From Nitrospirota bacterium (GTDB lineage: Bacteria > Nitrospirota > Thermodesulfovibrionia > Thermodesulfovibrionales > JdFR-85): a DNA stretch of 6,290 nt. Positions 1 to 5,722 of this stretch are shown here, piece after piece. Position 1 is the stretch's first letter. Each line of letters starts with the position of its first letter. Below the pieces are notes generated by a model, which searched no databases, had not been told where the DNA came from, and worked only from the letters and a program-made list of their open reading frames with translations. Both the position numbers and the translations under genes were made by a program. The stretch lies in assembly GCA_013151785.1 (NCBI GenBank), contig JAADHP010000132.1:1-6290 (forward strand). Reading direction: 5' to 3'.

Positions 1-129
1 GTTGCAACCATAAATGTAAAACCCAAGAAGAAAAGATGGGGTAGATCAGTGGGACGTACACGTTCCATGAAAAAGGCGATAATAACACTCAAGAAGGGTG
101 AAAAACTGGACTTTATAGAGGGAGTATAA
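1..129 (+). CDS. rplW: 50S ribosomal protein L23, C-terminal 42 residues (partial)
   Basis: The window opens inside a frame that reads 42 codons to a TAA at 127–129. The visible part holds a basic stretch (VKPKKKRWGRSVGRTRSMKKA) followed by AIITLKKGEKLDFIEGV, which matches the end of bacterial L23: the KxKRxGR...GRxxxxKKAxVTLKxG region of the 23S-binding loop and the last beta strand. L23 sits at the exit of the 50S peptide tunnel and is the docking site for trigger factor and SRP. Its place directly before rplB is the standard S10-operon order and supports the call. The start lies outside the window. Its 3' end carries the rplB ribosome binding site (AGGGAG at 119–124), so the two genes are probably translationally coupled. 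Confidence 0.93.
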   Translation, partial: VATINVKPKKKRWGRSVGRTRSMKKAIITLKKGEKLDFIEGV

Positions 130-130
130 T

Positions 131-949
131 ATGGCGGTCAGGATATATAAACCCACATCCCCAGGTAGAAGGTTCATGTCAGTGGTTGACTACAGTGACA
201 TCACTGCCAAAGAACCATACTATCCGCTGTGCGAATCTTTGAAGAAGACAGGTGGCAGAAACAACCTGGGCAGGATTACCGCATGGCAAAGGGGTGGTGG
301 TAATAAAAGGCTTTACAGAAAAATAGACTTTAAAAGAGACAAGATAGGTATTCCTGCTACGGTGGAGACCATTGAGTACGACCCCAACAGGACGGCCCGT
401 ATTGCACTTCTTAAGTATGCTGATGGGGAGAGGAGATACATTATAGCACCTCATGGTCTGAAGGTGGGAGACAGAGTGGTTTCAGGGCCGGATGCGGAAA
501 TCAAGATTGGCAATGCCCTGCCCCTTAAAAACATGCCACTTGGTACATTTATTCATAATATAGAGTTGAGACCCGGTGACGGTGGAAAACTTGTAAGAAG
601 CGCGGGAACCCAGGCACAGTTGGTTGCCAAGGATGAAAAATATGCACAGATAAAGATGCCCTCGGGAGAGGTGAGGCTTGTACCTGTGGGTTGTATGGCA
701 ACCATTGGGCAGGTAAGCAATATTGATCATGAAAATATCAACTATGGCAAGGCTGGACGTAGAAGATGGCTTGGCCGCAGGCCCACTGTCAGGGGTGTTG
801 CCATGAATCCAGTGGATCATCCACTTGGTGGTGGTGAAGGACGTTCCTCTGGAGGCAGGCCTGCCTGTTCACCATGGGGCAAGCCTGAAGGCGTGAAAAC
901 GAGGAAGAATCCACGAACTGACAAATACATTATCAAGCGTAGAAAATAA
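131..949 (+). CDS. rplB: 50S ribosomal protein L2
   Basis: Full-length L2 (272 aa; E. coli has 273), a primary 23S rRNA binder needed for subunit association and the peptidyl transferase centre. Seen in the sequence: the N-terminal PTSPGRRF segment (8–15), the OB-fold region with GGRNN (41–45) and GGGNKR (55–60), YDPNRTARIAL (83–93), DGERRYIIAP (98–107), the KAGRRRWLGRRPTVRG segment (207–222), and the C-terminal MNPVDH..GGGEGR block (225–238) followed by SPWGKP. His230 matches the E. coli His229 implicated in peptidyl transfer. Compared with E. coli L2 as I recall it, several other His are replaced: Gln53, Asn58, Leu232 and Pro244. The ATG lies 1 nt after the rplW stop, with AGGGAG at 119–124 and a 6-nt spacer. 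Length and all blocks are intact. Confidence 0.98.
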   Translation: MAVRIYKPTSPGRRFMSVVDYSDITAKEPYYPLCESLKKTGGRNNLGRITAWQRGGGNKRLYRKIDFKRDKIGIPATVETIEYDPNRTARIALLKYADGERRYIIAPHGLKVGDRVVSGPDAEIKIGNALPLKNMPLGTFIHNIELRPGDGGKLVRSAGTQAQLVAKDEKYAQIKMPSGEVRLVPVGCMATIGQVSNIDHENINYGKAGRRRWLGRRPTVRGVAMNPVDHPLGGGEGRSSGGRPACSPWGKPEGVKTRKNPRTDKYIIKRRK

Positions 950-950
950 A

Positions 951-955
951 GGAGG
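951..955 (+). promoter_or_regulatory. Ribosome binding site of rpsS, fixes a GTG start
   Basis: GGAGG follows the rplB stop and sits 6 nt before GTG at 962. It supports GTG as the rpsS start, because the codons from there give the standard PRSLKKGP beginning of S19. Confidence 0.85.
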
Positions 956-961
956 CATTAG

Positions 962-1249
962 GTGCCAAGGTCATTAAAAAAAGGTCCATATGTTGATCCG
1001 AAGCTGATGAAGAAGGTGGAGCGAATGATCGAAAGCGGGGAGAAAAAGATTATAAAAACCTGGTCAAGGAGGTCTACTATAATACCTGAATTTGTAGGCT
1101 TTACCTTTGCCGTTCATAATGGCAGGAATTTTATTCCCGTGTATGTGACCGAGAATATGGTGGGTCATAAACTTGGAGAGTTTGCCCCTACAAGAACCTA
1201 CAGGGGACATGTAAAAAGTGAAAAGACTACGAGGGTGAAGGGTAAGTGA
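962..1249 (+). CDS. rpsS: 30S ribosomal protein S19
   Basis: S19 (95 aa) sits in the head of the 30S subunit, pairs with S13 and takes part in the bridge to the 50S and near A-site tRNA. The protein begins PRSLKKGPYVD and carries GEKKIIKTWSRRSTIIPE (27–44), AVHNGR (51–56) and the S19 signature PVYVTENMVGHKLGEFAPTR (59–78), then a basic tail. The first codon is GTG, supported by GGAGG at 951–955 and by the conserved N-terminus; no upstream ATG gives a better fit. The stop is 1 nt before the rplV start, as is usual in the S10 operon. Positions typically written GHTIAVHNGRKH read GFTFAVHNGRNF here, a conservative lineage difference. Confidence 0.97.
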   Translation: MPRSLKKGPYVDPKLMKKVERMIESGEKKIIKTWSRRSTIIPEFVGFTFAVHNGRNFIPVYVTENMVGHKLGEFAPTRTYRGHVKSEKTTRVKGK

Positions 1250-1250
1250 T

Positions 1251-1592
1251 ATGGAGACCAGAGCTGTACTGAGATATGCAAGAATTACCCCAAGAAAGGC
1301 AAGAAGGGTAATAAACCTGATCAAGGGCAAAAAGGCTGGTGAGGCGATGGTGGCCCTGAAGTTCATGCCTTACAGAGGTGCAAAGTTCGTTGAGAAGCTT
1401 CTGAGGTCTGCCATGGCTAATGCCGAGCAGAAAGAGGTGGCTGTGCCTGAGGACATGAGAATAGTCAGGGCCTATGTTGACGAGGGGCCAATGATGAAGA
1501 GACTCTTTCCAAGGGCAATGGGAAGGGCTAATATTATAAAGAAGAAGACATGTCATATCACGATTGTGCTGAAAGAGGAAGAGACAGAATAA
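1251..1592 (+). CDS. rplV: 50S ribosomal protein L22
   Basis: L22 (113 aa, usual length 110–115) contacts all 23S domains, and its long beta hairpin lines the narrowest part of the peptide exit tunnel, where macrolides act. Visible motifs are the N-terminal RYARITPRKARRVINLI (8–24), the helix with KLLRSAMANAEQ (49–60), and the hairpin from about 78 to 103 including KRLFPRAMGRA (83–93). Residues 82–84 read MKR, the same triplet whose loss gives erythromycin resistance in E. coli; Arg88 in the PRA turn is present. The ATG lies 1 nt after the rpsS stop, with AAGGG at 1238–1242. The product is intact. A 77-nt gap, unusually long for this operon, separates it from rpsC. Confidence 0.97.
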   Translation: METRAVLRYARITPRKARRVINLIKGKKAGEAMVALKFMPYRGAKFVEKLLRSAMANAEQKEVAVPEDMRIVRAYVDEGPMMKRLFPRAMGRANIIKKKTCHITIVLKEEETE

Positions 1593-1622
1593 AATGATAG
1601 ACAGTGGCTATATTAAATATTT

Positions 1623-1650
1623 AACACTAAACACTCAGAACTCAAAACTA
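1623..1650 (+). repeat. Degenerate 7-bp tandem repeat in the rplV–rpsC gap
   Basis: Four consecutive imperfect heptamers can be read: AACACTA, AACACTC, AGAACTC and AAAACTA, each ending in ACT plus A or C. The unit is too short and degenerate to name. It lies in the only long gap of the S10 part, directly upstream of the rpsC ribosome binding site. Nothing suggests it is coding. Confidence 0.5.
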
Positions 1651-1658
1651 ATGCACCC

Positions 1659-1663
1659 GGGGG
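1659..1663 (+). promoter_or_regulatory. Ribosome binding site of rpsC, fixes a TTG start
   Basis: GGGGG (within GGGGGTG) sits 6 nt before TTG at 1670. An in-frame TGA at 1664–1666 excludes any earlier start. The site lies inside a small inverted repeat, CACC-CGGG-GGTG at 1654–1665, which could partly mask it. Confidence 0.65.
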
Positions 1664-1669
1664 TGAATT

Positions 1670-2329
1670 TTGGGACATAAGACACATCCAATAGGTAACA
1701 GGATCGGAATAATAAGAAACTGGGAGTCAAGGTGGTTTCTGAAACAGGGTTATGCTGAGCAGTTAAAGGAAGACCTTGATATCAGGCGTTATATAAAGAA
1801 CAAGTTGTATCATGCCGGCATCTCCAGGATAGAGATAGAAAGGGCAGGAGAAAGGGAAGGACAGAAGGTCAGGATAATAATTCATACAGCAAGACCGGGC
1901 ATTATTATAGGTAAAAAGGGTGCAGAAGTGGAGAAGTTAAAGAAAGAGATAGAGGCAATGACACTGAAAACAGTTACCATTGATATAAAAGAGATCAGAA
2001 AACCCGAACTGGATGCCCAGCTTGTGGCTGAGAATATAGCACTACAGCTTGAAAAGAGGGTTGCCTACAGAAGGGCCATGAAGAAGGCTGTGGCTGCAGC
2101 AATGAGATTCGGTGCCCAGGGTATAAAGGTTCAGTGTGCCGGCAGGCTTGCGGGTGCTGAGATAGCAAGGCGTGAATGGTACAGAGAGGGCAGGGTGCCC
2201 CTGCATACCTTCAGGGCAGATATTGATTATGGATTTGCTGAGGCAAAGACCACCTATGGTGTTATCGGGGTAAAGGTCTGGATATATAAAGGTGATGTGC
2301 TGGAGTCTGGCAGGGAGATGAATATTTAA
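1670..2329 (+). CDS. rpsC: 30S ribosomal protein S3
   Basis: S3 (219 aa) lies at the mRNA entry of the 30S head and contributes to ribosomal helicase activity. The protein starts GHKTHPIGNRIGIIR, the near-universal S3 N-terminus, followed by NWESRWF. A type II KH domain follows with ARPGIIIGKKG (74–84) as the GxxG RNA-binding loop. The C-terminal domain contains YRRAMKKA (133–140), which aligns with the E. coli RRAMK segment tied to mRNA unwinding, and GRLAGAEIAR (158–167), WYREGRVPLHT (170–180) and GVIGVKVWIYKG (197–208). The start is TTG: an in-frame TGA lies two codons upstream, and a G-rich ribosome binding site sits 6 nt before it. The short C-terminus lacks the charged tail found in some bacteria. 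Confidence 0.97.
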   Translation: MGHKTHPIGNRIGIIRNWESRWFLKQGYAEQLKEDLDIRRYIKNKLYHAGISRIEIERAGEREGQKVRIIIHTARPGIIIGKKGAEVEKLKKEIEAMTLKTVTIDIKEIRKPELDAQLVAENIALQLEKRVAYRRAMKKAVAAAMRFGAQGIKVQCAGRLAGAEIARREWYREGRVPLHTFRADIDYGFAEAKTTYGVIGVKVWIYKGDVLESGREMNI

Positions 2330-2355
2330 AATTTTAAAATAGATGAGGTACTGCC

Positions 2356-2775
2356 ATGTTAATGCCAAAGAAAGTAAAGTATCGTAAGAAACAAAAAGGT
2401 CGGATGAAGGGAAAGGCCTACAGAGGCTCTGAGATTGCCTTCGGGCAGTATGGGCTTAAGGCACTTGAGCCAGGCTGGATTACGAGCAGGCAGATCGAGG
2501 CTGCCCGTGTTGCTATCAACAGGGCTGTCAAGAAGGGCAGCAAGATATGGATAAGGATATTCCCTGATAAGCCAATAACCAGAAAACCTGCAGAGACAAG
2601 GATGGGTAAAGGCAAGGGTAATCCAGAGTTCTGGGTGGCTGTTGTCAAGCCTGGAAGGATCCTCTATGAGATGGCAGGTGTGCCAGAAGAACTGGCAAGA
2701 GAGGCACTCAGGCTTGCTGCGAACAAACTGCCCATAGCAACAAAGTTTGTCAAGAGAGAGGAGGCGGTCATTTGA
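2356..2775 (+). CDS. rplP: 50S ribosomal protein L16
   Basis: L16 (139 aa, usual 136–140) is a late-assembling 50S protein beside the A-site tRNA elbow. Motifs in order are MLMPKKVKYRK at the N-terminus, GRMKG (15–19), FGQYGLKALEPGWIT (29–43), QIEAARVAINR (46–56), and WIRIFPDKPITRKPAETRMGKGKG (65–88), followed by EFWVAVVKPGRILYEM and PEELAREALRLAANKLPI. Arg82 corresponds to the arginine hydroxylated in E. coli L16 (Arg81). The ATG at 2356 has GAGG at 2345–2348, 7 nt upstream, so it is preferred over the second ATG at 2362. The stop TGA overlaps the TTG start of rpmC by 4 nt (TTGA), which implies translational coupling. Confidence 0.98.
   Translation: MLMPKKVKYRKKQKGRMKGKAYRGSEIAFGQYGLKALEPGWITSRQIEAARVAINRAVKKGSKIWIRIFPDKPITRKPAETRMGKGKGNPEFWVAVVKPGRILYEMAGVPEELAREALRLAANKLPIATKFVKREEAVI
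2759..2764 (+). promoter_or_regulatory. Ribosome binding site of rpmC inside rplP, fixes a TTG start
   Basis: A perfect AGGAGG within the end of rplP sits 7 nt before TTG at 2772. It supports the TTG start and the 4-nt gene overlap. Confidence 0.85.
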
Positions 2776-2966
2776 GACCATCAGAGTTGAGAGAAATGAC
2801 CATAGAGGAACTGAGGGAGAAAGAAAAAGAGCTGAGAAAAGAGTTGTTTAACCTTCGTTTTCAGAAGGCTACAGGAGAGATCCAGAATCCCATGAGGATC
2901 AGGGCTGTTAGAAAGGATATTGCACGGATATTAACCATAATTACAGAGAAGGAAAGACAGGGGTAA
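2772..2966 (+). CDS. rpmC: 50S ribosomal protein L29
   Basis: L29 (64 aa, typical 60–70) is a small two-helix protein near the tunnel exit that contacts L23 and helps form the nascent-chain factor docking site. The sequence is MRPSELREMTIEELREKEKE, then a hairpin turn with LFNLRFQKATGEIQNP (26–41), the L29 signature, and RIRAVRKDIARILTI in the second helix. The start is TTG in a TTGA overlap with the rplP stop and is preceded by a perfect AGGAGG; the next in-frame ATG (residue 9) would remove a conserved part of helix 1. It is intact, and rpsQ follows 6 nt after the stop. Confidence 0.96.
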   Translation: MRPSELREMTIEELREKEKELRKELFNLRFQKATGEIQNPMRIRAVRKDIARILTIITEKERQG

Positions 2967-2972
2967 GCAGAT

Positions 2973-3230
2973 ATGCCAAAGAAGGTTTTTGTAGGTACAG
3001 TAATCAGTGATAAGATGGACAAAACCGTAACAGTTGCTGTTACGAGACTTCAGAAACACCCCCTGTACAAAAAGTATATAAAGAGGACTACAAAACTGAA
3101 GGCTCATGATGAGGGTAATGTATGCAGGGTGGGTGATACTGTCAAGATAATCGAATCAAGACCACTGAGCAAGACAAAGAGATGGGTGGTTCTTGAGGTA
3201 TTGAACAGAGAGGCTTCACAGCAGCAATGA
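2973..3230 (+). CDS. rpsQ: 30S ribosomal protein S17
   Basis: S17 (85 aa) is a primary 16S rRNA-binding OB-fold protein of the 30S body. Seen: KKVFVGTVISDKMDKTVTVAV (3–23), the KHPLYKKYIKRTTKLKAHDE loop (28–47) and the family signature GDTVKIIESRPLSKTKRW (54–71), followed by VVLEVL. The last residues (EASQQQ) form a short polar tail of no known role. An AGGGG at 2959–2963 lies 9 nt before the ATG. This is the last gene of the S10 part; 37 nt without a recognisable promoter or terminator lead to rplN, so read-through into the spc part is likely. Confidence 0.97.
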   Translation: MPKKVFVGTVISDKMDKTVTVAVTRLQKHPLYKKYIKRTTKLKAHDEGNVCRVGDTVKIIESRPLSKTKRWVVLEVLNREASQQQ

Positions 3231-3267
3231 CAATATTGCGAGGATTAACTATAGGGAGTGTGAAGAG

Positions 3268-3636
3268 ATGATCCAGGTTCAGAGTATGCTGAATGTGGCA
3301 GATAACTCAGGTGCCAAAAAGGTTATGTGTATAAGGGTGCTGGGTGGCTCTCACAGGAGGTATGCACGGGTAGGGGATATAATCGTGGTAAGTGTGAAAG
3401 AGGCAACACCTAATGGTACGGTGAAGAAGGGTTCAAAGATGAAGGCCGTGGTTGTAAGGACAAAGAAAGAGACAAGAAGGCCTGATGGAACATATATAAG
3501 GTTTGATGAAAATGCCTGCGTTCTGATTAATGCCCAGGGCGAGCCTGTTGGTACGAGGGTATTCGGGCCTGTGGCAAGGGAACTGAGATGGAAGGAATTT
3601 ACCAAGATCATATCCCTTGCTCCAGAGGTTTTATAG
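3268..3636 (+). CDS. rplN: 50S ribosomal protein L14
   Basis: L14 (122 aa, the standard bacterial length) lies at the subunit interface, contacts L19 and 16S helix 14, and is the docking site of the silencing factor RsfS. Motifs: MIQVQSMLNVADNSGAKKVMCI (1–22), the basic GGSHRRYARVGDIIVVSVKEA (26–46) including the beta-barrel strand, the KKGSKMKAVVVRTKKETRRPDG region, and the signature NACVLINAQGEPVGTRVFGPVAREL, ending ISLAPEVL. The ATG has AGGGAG at 3253–3258 with a 9-nt spacer. Its TAG stop overlaps the AGGAGG of rplX, so the two are probably coupled. This gene opens the spc operon in E. coli; no separate promoter is evident here. Confidence 0.98.
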   Translation: MIQVQSMLNVADNSGAKKVMCIRVLGGSHRRYARVGDIIVVSVKEATPNGTVKKGSKMKAVVVRTKKETRRPDGTYIRFDENACVLINAQGEPVGTRVFGPVARELRWKEFTKIISLAPEVL

Positions 3637-3640
3637 GAGG
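3635..3640 (+). promoter_or_regulatory. Ribosome binding site of rplX overlapping the rplN stop
   Basis: AGGAGG starts within the rplN TAG stop and lies 6 nt before ATG at 3647. It decides the rplX start against an in-frame TTG at 3617 inside rplN. Confidence 0.88.
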
Positions 3641-3646
3641 ATAAAG

Positions 3647-3967
3647 ATGGGACTGACCATAAAGAAAGATGATACGGTTGTAGTAATAACCGGGAAAAAC
3701 AAAGGAAAGCAGGGCAGGGTACTGGCTGTGATACCCAGGAAGAATCGTGTTATAGTGGAAAGGGTCAACATTGTAAAGAGACATCTGAAACCCAGTGCAA
3801 AATACAGAGAAGGCGGTATTCTTGAGAAAGAGGCACCAATACATATCTCGAATGTGATGTTATTGTGTCCAAGATGCAACAAGCCAACAAGGATCGCCAA
3901 CCGGATACTTGATGACGGAAGGAAGGTAAGGGCCTGTAAGAAGTGTAAGGAGGTTATCGATCAATAA
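3647..3967 (+). CDS. rplX: 50S ribosomal protein L24, four-cysteine form
   Basis: L24 (106 aa) is one of the first proteins to bind 23S rRNA and starts 50S assembly. The N-terminal KOW motif is visible as DTVVVITGKNKGKQGRVLAVIP (9–30), then NIVKRHLKPS and PIHISNVMLLCPRC. The C-terminal part carries two CxxC pairs, Cys74/Cys77 and Cys97/Cys100, separated by a beta hairpin; this is the zinc-ribbon-like form found in part of the bacteria, while E. coli lacks these cysteines. Zinc binding is inferred. The ATG at 3647 is chosen because of AGGAGG at 3635–3640 and the usual MGLTIKKDD-like beginning; a longer frame from TTG 3617 would add ten residues encoded within rplN. The stop overlaps the rplE ATG by one base (TAATG). 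Confidence 0.97.
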   Translation: MGLTIKKDDTVVVITGKNKGKQGRVLAVIPRKNRVIVERVNIVKRHLKPSAKYREGGILEKEAPIHISNVMLLCPRCNKPTRIANRILDDGRKVRACKKCKEVIDQ

Positions 3968-4524
3968 TGGCTGATAAGAAATATGTGCCGAGATTAAAAG
4001 AGAAATACTTCAATGAGATTGTACCGCAGCTAATGAAGGAATTTTCATATAAGAGTGTGATGCAGGTGCCAAGGCTTGAAAAGATAGTGCTCAACTGCGC
4101 CCTTGGCGAAGCTATCTCTAATATTAAACTGTTGGATGCTGCACAGAAGGAGTTGAGTCTCATAGCCGGGCAGAAGGCTGTTATAACCAAGGCCAAGAGG
4201 TCTGTTGCAGGTTTTAAGCTGCGCAAGGGAATGCCTATTGGCTGTAAGGTGACCCTGCGTGGTGATAGAATGTATGATTTTCTTGACAAGCTTATCAGTA
4301 TTGCCATTCCAAGGATAAGGGATTTCAGAGGACTGACCTCCAAGAGTTTTGATGGAAGAGGAAACTATTCAATGGGAGTGAAGGAGCAGTACATCTTTCC
4401 CGAGATAGACTATGACAAGGTGGATATGGTTCATGGATTCGATATAACAATATGTACCACAGCAAAGACAGACGAAGAAGGAAAGGCATTACTCAAATAT
4501 CTTGGAATGCCCTTCAGGAGCTGA
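3967..4524 (+). CDS. rplE: 50S ribosomal protein L5
   Basis: L5 (185 aa, usual 178–187) binds 5S rRNA with L18, forms the central protuberance and contacts P-site tRNA and S13. Motifs: PRLKEKYFNEIVPQLMKEF (8–26), the L5 signature PRLEKIVLNCALGEA (35–49), GQKAVITKAKRSVAGFKLRKG (68–88) including the basic P-loop, IGCKVTLRGDRMYDFLDKL, IPRIRDFRGL (114–123), GNYSMGVKEQYIFPEI (132–147), DITICTTAKTDEE and LLKYLGMPF at the end. In the signature, the common NMGVGEA reads NCALGEA. The ATG overlaps the rplX stop by one base; AGGAGGT at 3948–3954 in the end of rplX lies 12 nt upstream, so termination–reinitiation probably helps. The gene is intact. Confidence 0.98.
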   Translation: MADKKYVPRLKEKYFNEIVPQLMKEFSYKSVMQVPRLEKIVLNCALGEAISNIKLLDAAQKELSLIAGQKAVITKAKRSVAGFKLRKGMPIGCKVTLRGDRMYDFLDKLISIAIPRIRDFRGLTSKSFDGRGNYSMGVKEQYIFPEIDYDKVDMVHGFDITICTTAKTDEEGKALLKYLGMPFRS

Positions 4525-4536
4525 AAGGAGTTGTAG

Positions 4537-4722
4537 ATGGCAAAGAAGTGTTTGATAGAAAAACATAAGAGACCGCCCAAGTTCAGGGTGAGGGCCTACA
4601 ACAGATGCAATGTCTGTGGCAGGCCAAGGGGGTATATCAGGAAGTTTGGTCTATGCAGGATTTGCTTCAGAACACTTGCACATCAGGGACTGATTCCTGG
4701 TGTGAGAAAATCAAGCTGGTAG
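4537..4722 (+). CDS. rpsZ: 30S ribosomal protein S14, zinc-binding type Z
   Basis: This is the short S14 (61 aa) with a four-Cys zinc knuckle, unlike the about 100-aa zinc-free S14 of E. coli. It is a late 30S-head assembly protein next to S3 and S10. Seen: MAKKCLIEKHKRPPKFRVRA, then Cys24–x2–Cys27 in RCNVCGRPRGYIRKFGLC and Cys40–x2–Cys43 in CRICFR, and the C-terminal end LIPGVRKSSW. The spacing C-x2-C-x12-C-x2-C is exactly that of the C+ family. AAAGGAG at 4524–4530 sits 6 nt before the ATG. It occupies the usual rpsN position between rplE and rpsH. An extra Cys5 stands where many orthologs have Ala; its meaning is unknown. Confidence 0.97.
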   Translation: MAKKCLIEKHKRPPKFRVRAYNRCNVCGRPRGYIRKFGLCRICFRTLAHQGLIPGVRKSSW

Positions 4723-4732
4723 GGAGAGATAT

Positions 4733-5125
4733 ATGCTGACAGATCCAATAGCAGATATGTTGACGAGAATAAGAAATGCCATAATGGTAAAGGCAGAGAA
4801 GGTTGATATACCTGCCTCTCGTATGAAACTGGATATTGCAAAGATACTGAAAGAGGAAGGTTATATAAGGGCATACAAGATTATAAAGGATAGAAAGCAG
4901 GGTATATTAAGAATATCATTAAAGTATGTAGATGGTGAGCCTGTGATTACAGGACTTAAAAAGGTGAGCAAGCCTGGCAGAAGAATCTATGTGGGATACA
5001 AGGATCTATCCAATGTAATGGGCGGGGTTGGTATTGCCATATTGACAACATCAAAGGGTATTCTCAGTGATAAAGGATGCAAAAGAGAAAAGGTTGGAGG
5101 AGAGTTGCTTTGTTATATATGGTAG
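4733..5125 (+). CDS. rpsH: 30S ribosomal protein S8
   Basis: S8 (130 aa) binds the central domain of 16S rRNA (helix 21) and in E. coli represses the spc operon by binding its mRNA; whether it does so here cannot be seen. The protein starts MLTDPIADMLTRIRNA, continues with DIPASRMKLDIAKILKEEGYI (25–45), LRISLKYVDGEPVITGLKKVSKPGRRIY, then NVMGGVGIAILTTSKGILSD (93–112) and ends in the family's C-terminal VGGELLCYIW. The stretch between (KGCKREK) is divergent from the usual REARKLG but has the same length. AGGGAG at 4721–4726 begins in the rpsZ stop and lies 6 nt before the ATG. Confidence 0.97.
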   Translation: MLTDPIADMLTRIRNAIMVKAEKVDIPASRMKLDIAKILKEEGYIRAYKIIKDRKQGILRISLKYVDGEPVITGLKKVSKPGRRIYVGYKDLSNVMGGVGIAILTTSKGILSDKGCKREKVGGELLCYIW

Positions 5126-5153
5126 AAATATTAATGTCGGGAGTGATAGAGAG

Positions 5154-5699
5154 ATGTCAAGGATAGGTAGAAAGCCAATAGAGATTCCAAAGGGTGTTGA
5201 AGTCAATCTGATGAACAATACAGTAAAGGTAAAAGGGCCAAAGGGTCAGCTTGAGTGGAGATGGCCTGAAGGGATGACCGTTACTGTTGAAGATGGAAAG
5301 GTTATAGTAAAAAGGCCTAACGATACAAAAAAGAACAAAGCACTGCACGGACTGACAAGAAGCATCATAGCGAACATGATCAAAGGTGTCAGTGAAGGGT
5401 ATAAAAAGGAGTTACATATAGTGGGAATCGGATACAGGGTGGATCTGAAGGGACAGAATCTGATGTTTTCCCTGGGATATTCCCATCCTATAGAGTTTCC
5501 TTTGCCAGAGGGTATTACTGCTGAGATTGATCACAAGGCAAGGCCATTGAAACTTACACTGCATGGGATAGACAAACAGCTATTAGGCCAGGTTGCAGCC
5601 AATATTCGTTCCTTGAGGCCACCGGATGCATACAAAGGCAAGGGTATCAGATATGCCGATGAAAGGCTGAAACTAAAACCTGGCAAGACAGCAAAATAA
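5154..5699 (+). CDS. rplF: 50S ribosomal protein L6
   Basis: L6 (181 aa, usual 177–184) binds helix 97 of 23S rRNA near the sarcin–ricin loop and factor site. It starts MSRIGRKPIEIPKGVEV, has two repeated alpha/beta domains (about 1–80 and 81–181), and shows VKVKGPKGQLEW (24–35), HGLTRSIIANMIKGVSEGY (65–83), LHIVGIGYRV, LGYSHPI, and the C-terminal signature IDKQLLGQVAANIRSLRPPDAYKGKGIRY. The frame is open upstream to an ATG at 5067 inside rpsH, but the conserved N-terminus starts at 5154, so that start is chosen. The best ribosome binding site is GGGAG at 5139–5143, with a 10-nt spacer. The gene is intact and lies 28 nt after rpsH. Confidence 0.97.
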   Translation: MSRIGRKPIEIPKGVEVNLMNNTVKVKGPKGQLEWRWPEGMTVTVEDGKVIVKRPNDTKKNKALHGLTRSIIANMIKGVSEGYKKELHIVGIGYRVDLKGQNLMFSLGYSHPIEFPLPEGITAEIDHKARPLKLTLHGIDKQLLGQVAANIRSLRPPDAYKGKGIRYADERLKLKPGKTAK

Positions 5700-5710
5700 T
5701 AGATGAATCT

Positions 5711-5715
5711 GGAGG
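5711..5715 (+). promoter_or_regulatory. Ribosome binding site of rplR, fixes a TTG start
   Basis: GGAGG lies 7 nt before TTG at 5723. Nearby ATG triplets at 5703 and 5716 are out of the L18 frame, and the second is followed at once by TAA, so TTG is the only fitting start. Confidence 0.85.
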
Positions 5716-5722
5716 ATGTAAG

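Noticed and set aside
2359..2781. 140-codon antisense open frame opposite rplP, and similar antisense frames along the window
   Set aside because: They lie fully over well-supported ribosomal genes, show no recognisable motif, and are expected from the codon bias of the sense genes.
3231..3267. Separate spc promoter or S10 terminator between rpsQ and rplN
   Set aside because: No -35/-10 pair with good spacing and no GC-rich hairpin with a T-run; the CAATATTG palindrome is too short to mean anything.
3617..3646. TTG start for rplX inside rplN
   Set aside because: AGGAGG at 3635–3640 is ideally placed for ATG 3647, and the family N-terminus starts there.
5067..5153. N-terminal extension of rplF inside rpsH
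   Set aside because: L6 orthologs start at MSRIG, encoded at 5154; the extra 29 codons read the rpsH 3' end in another frame.
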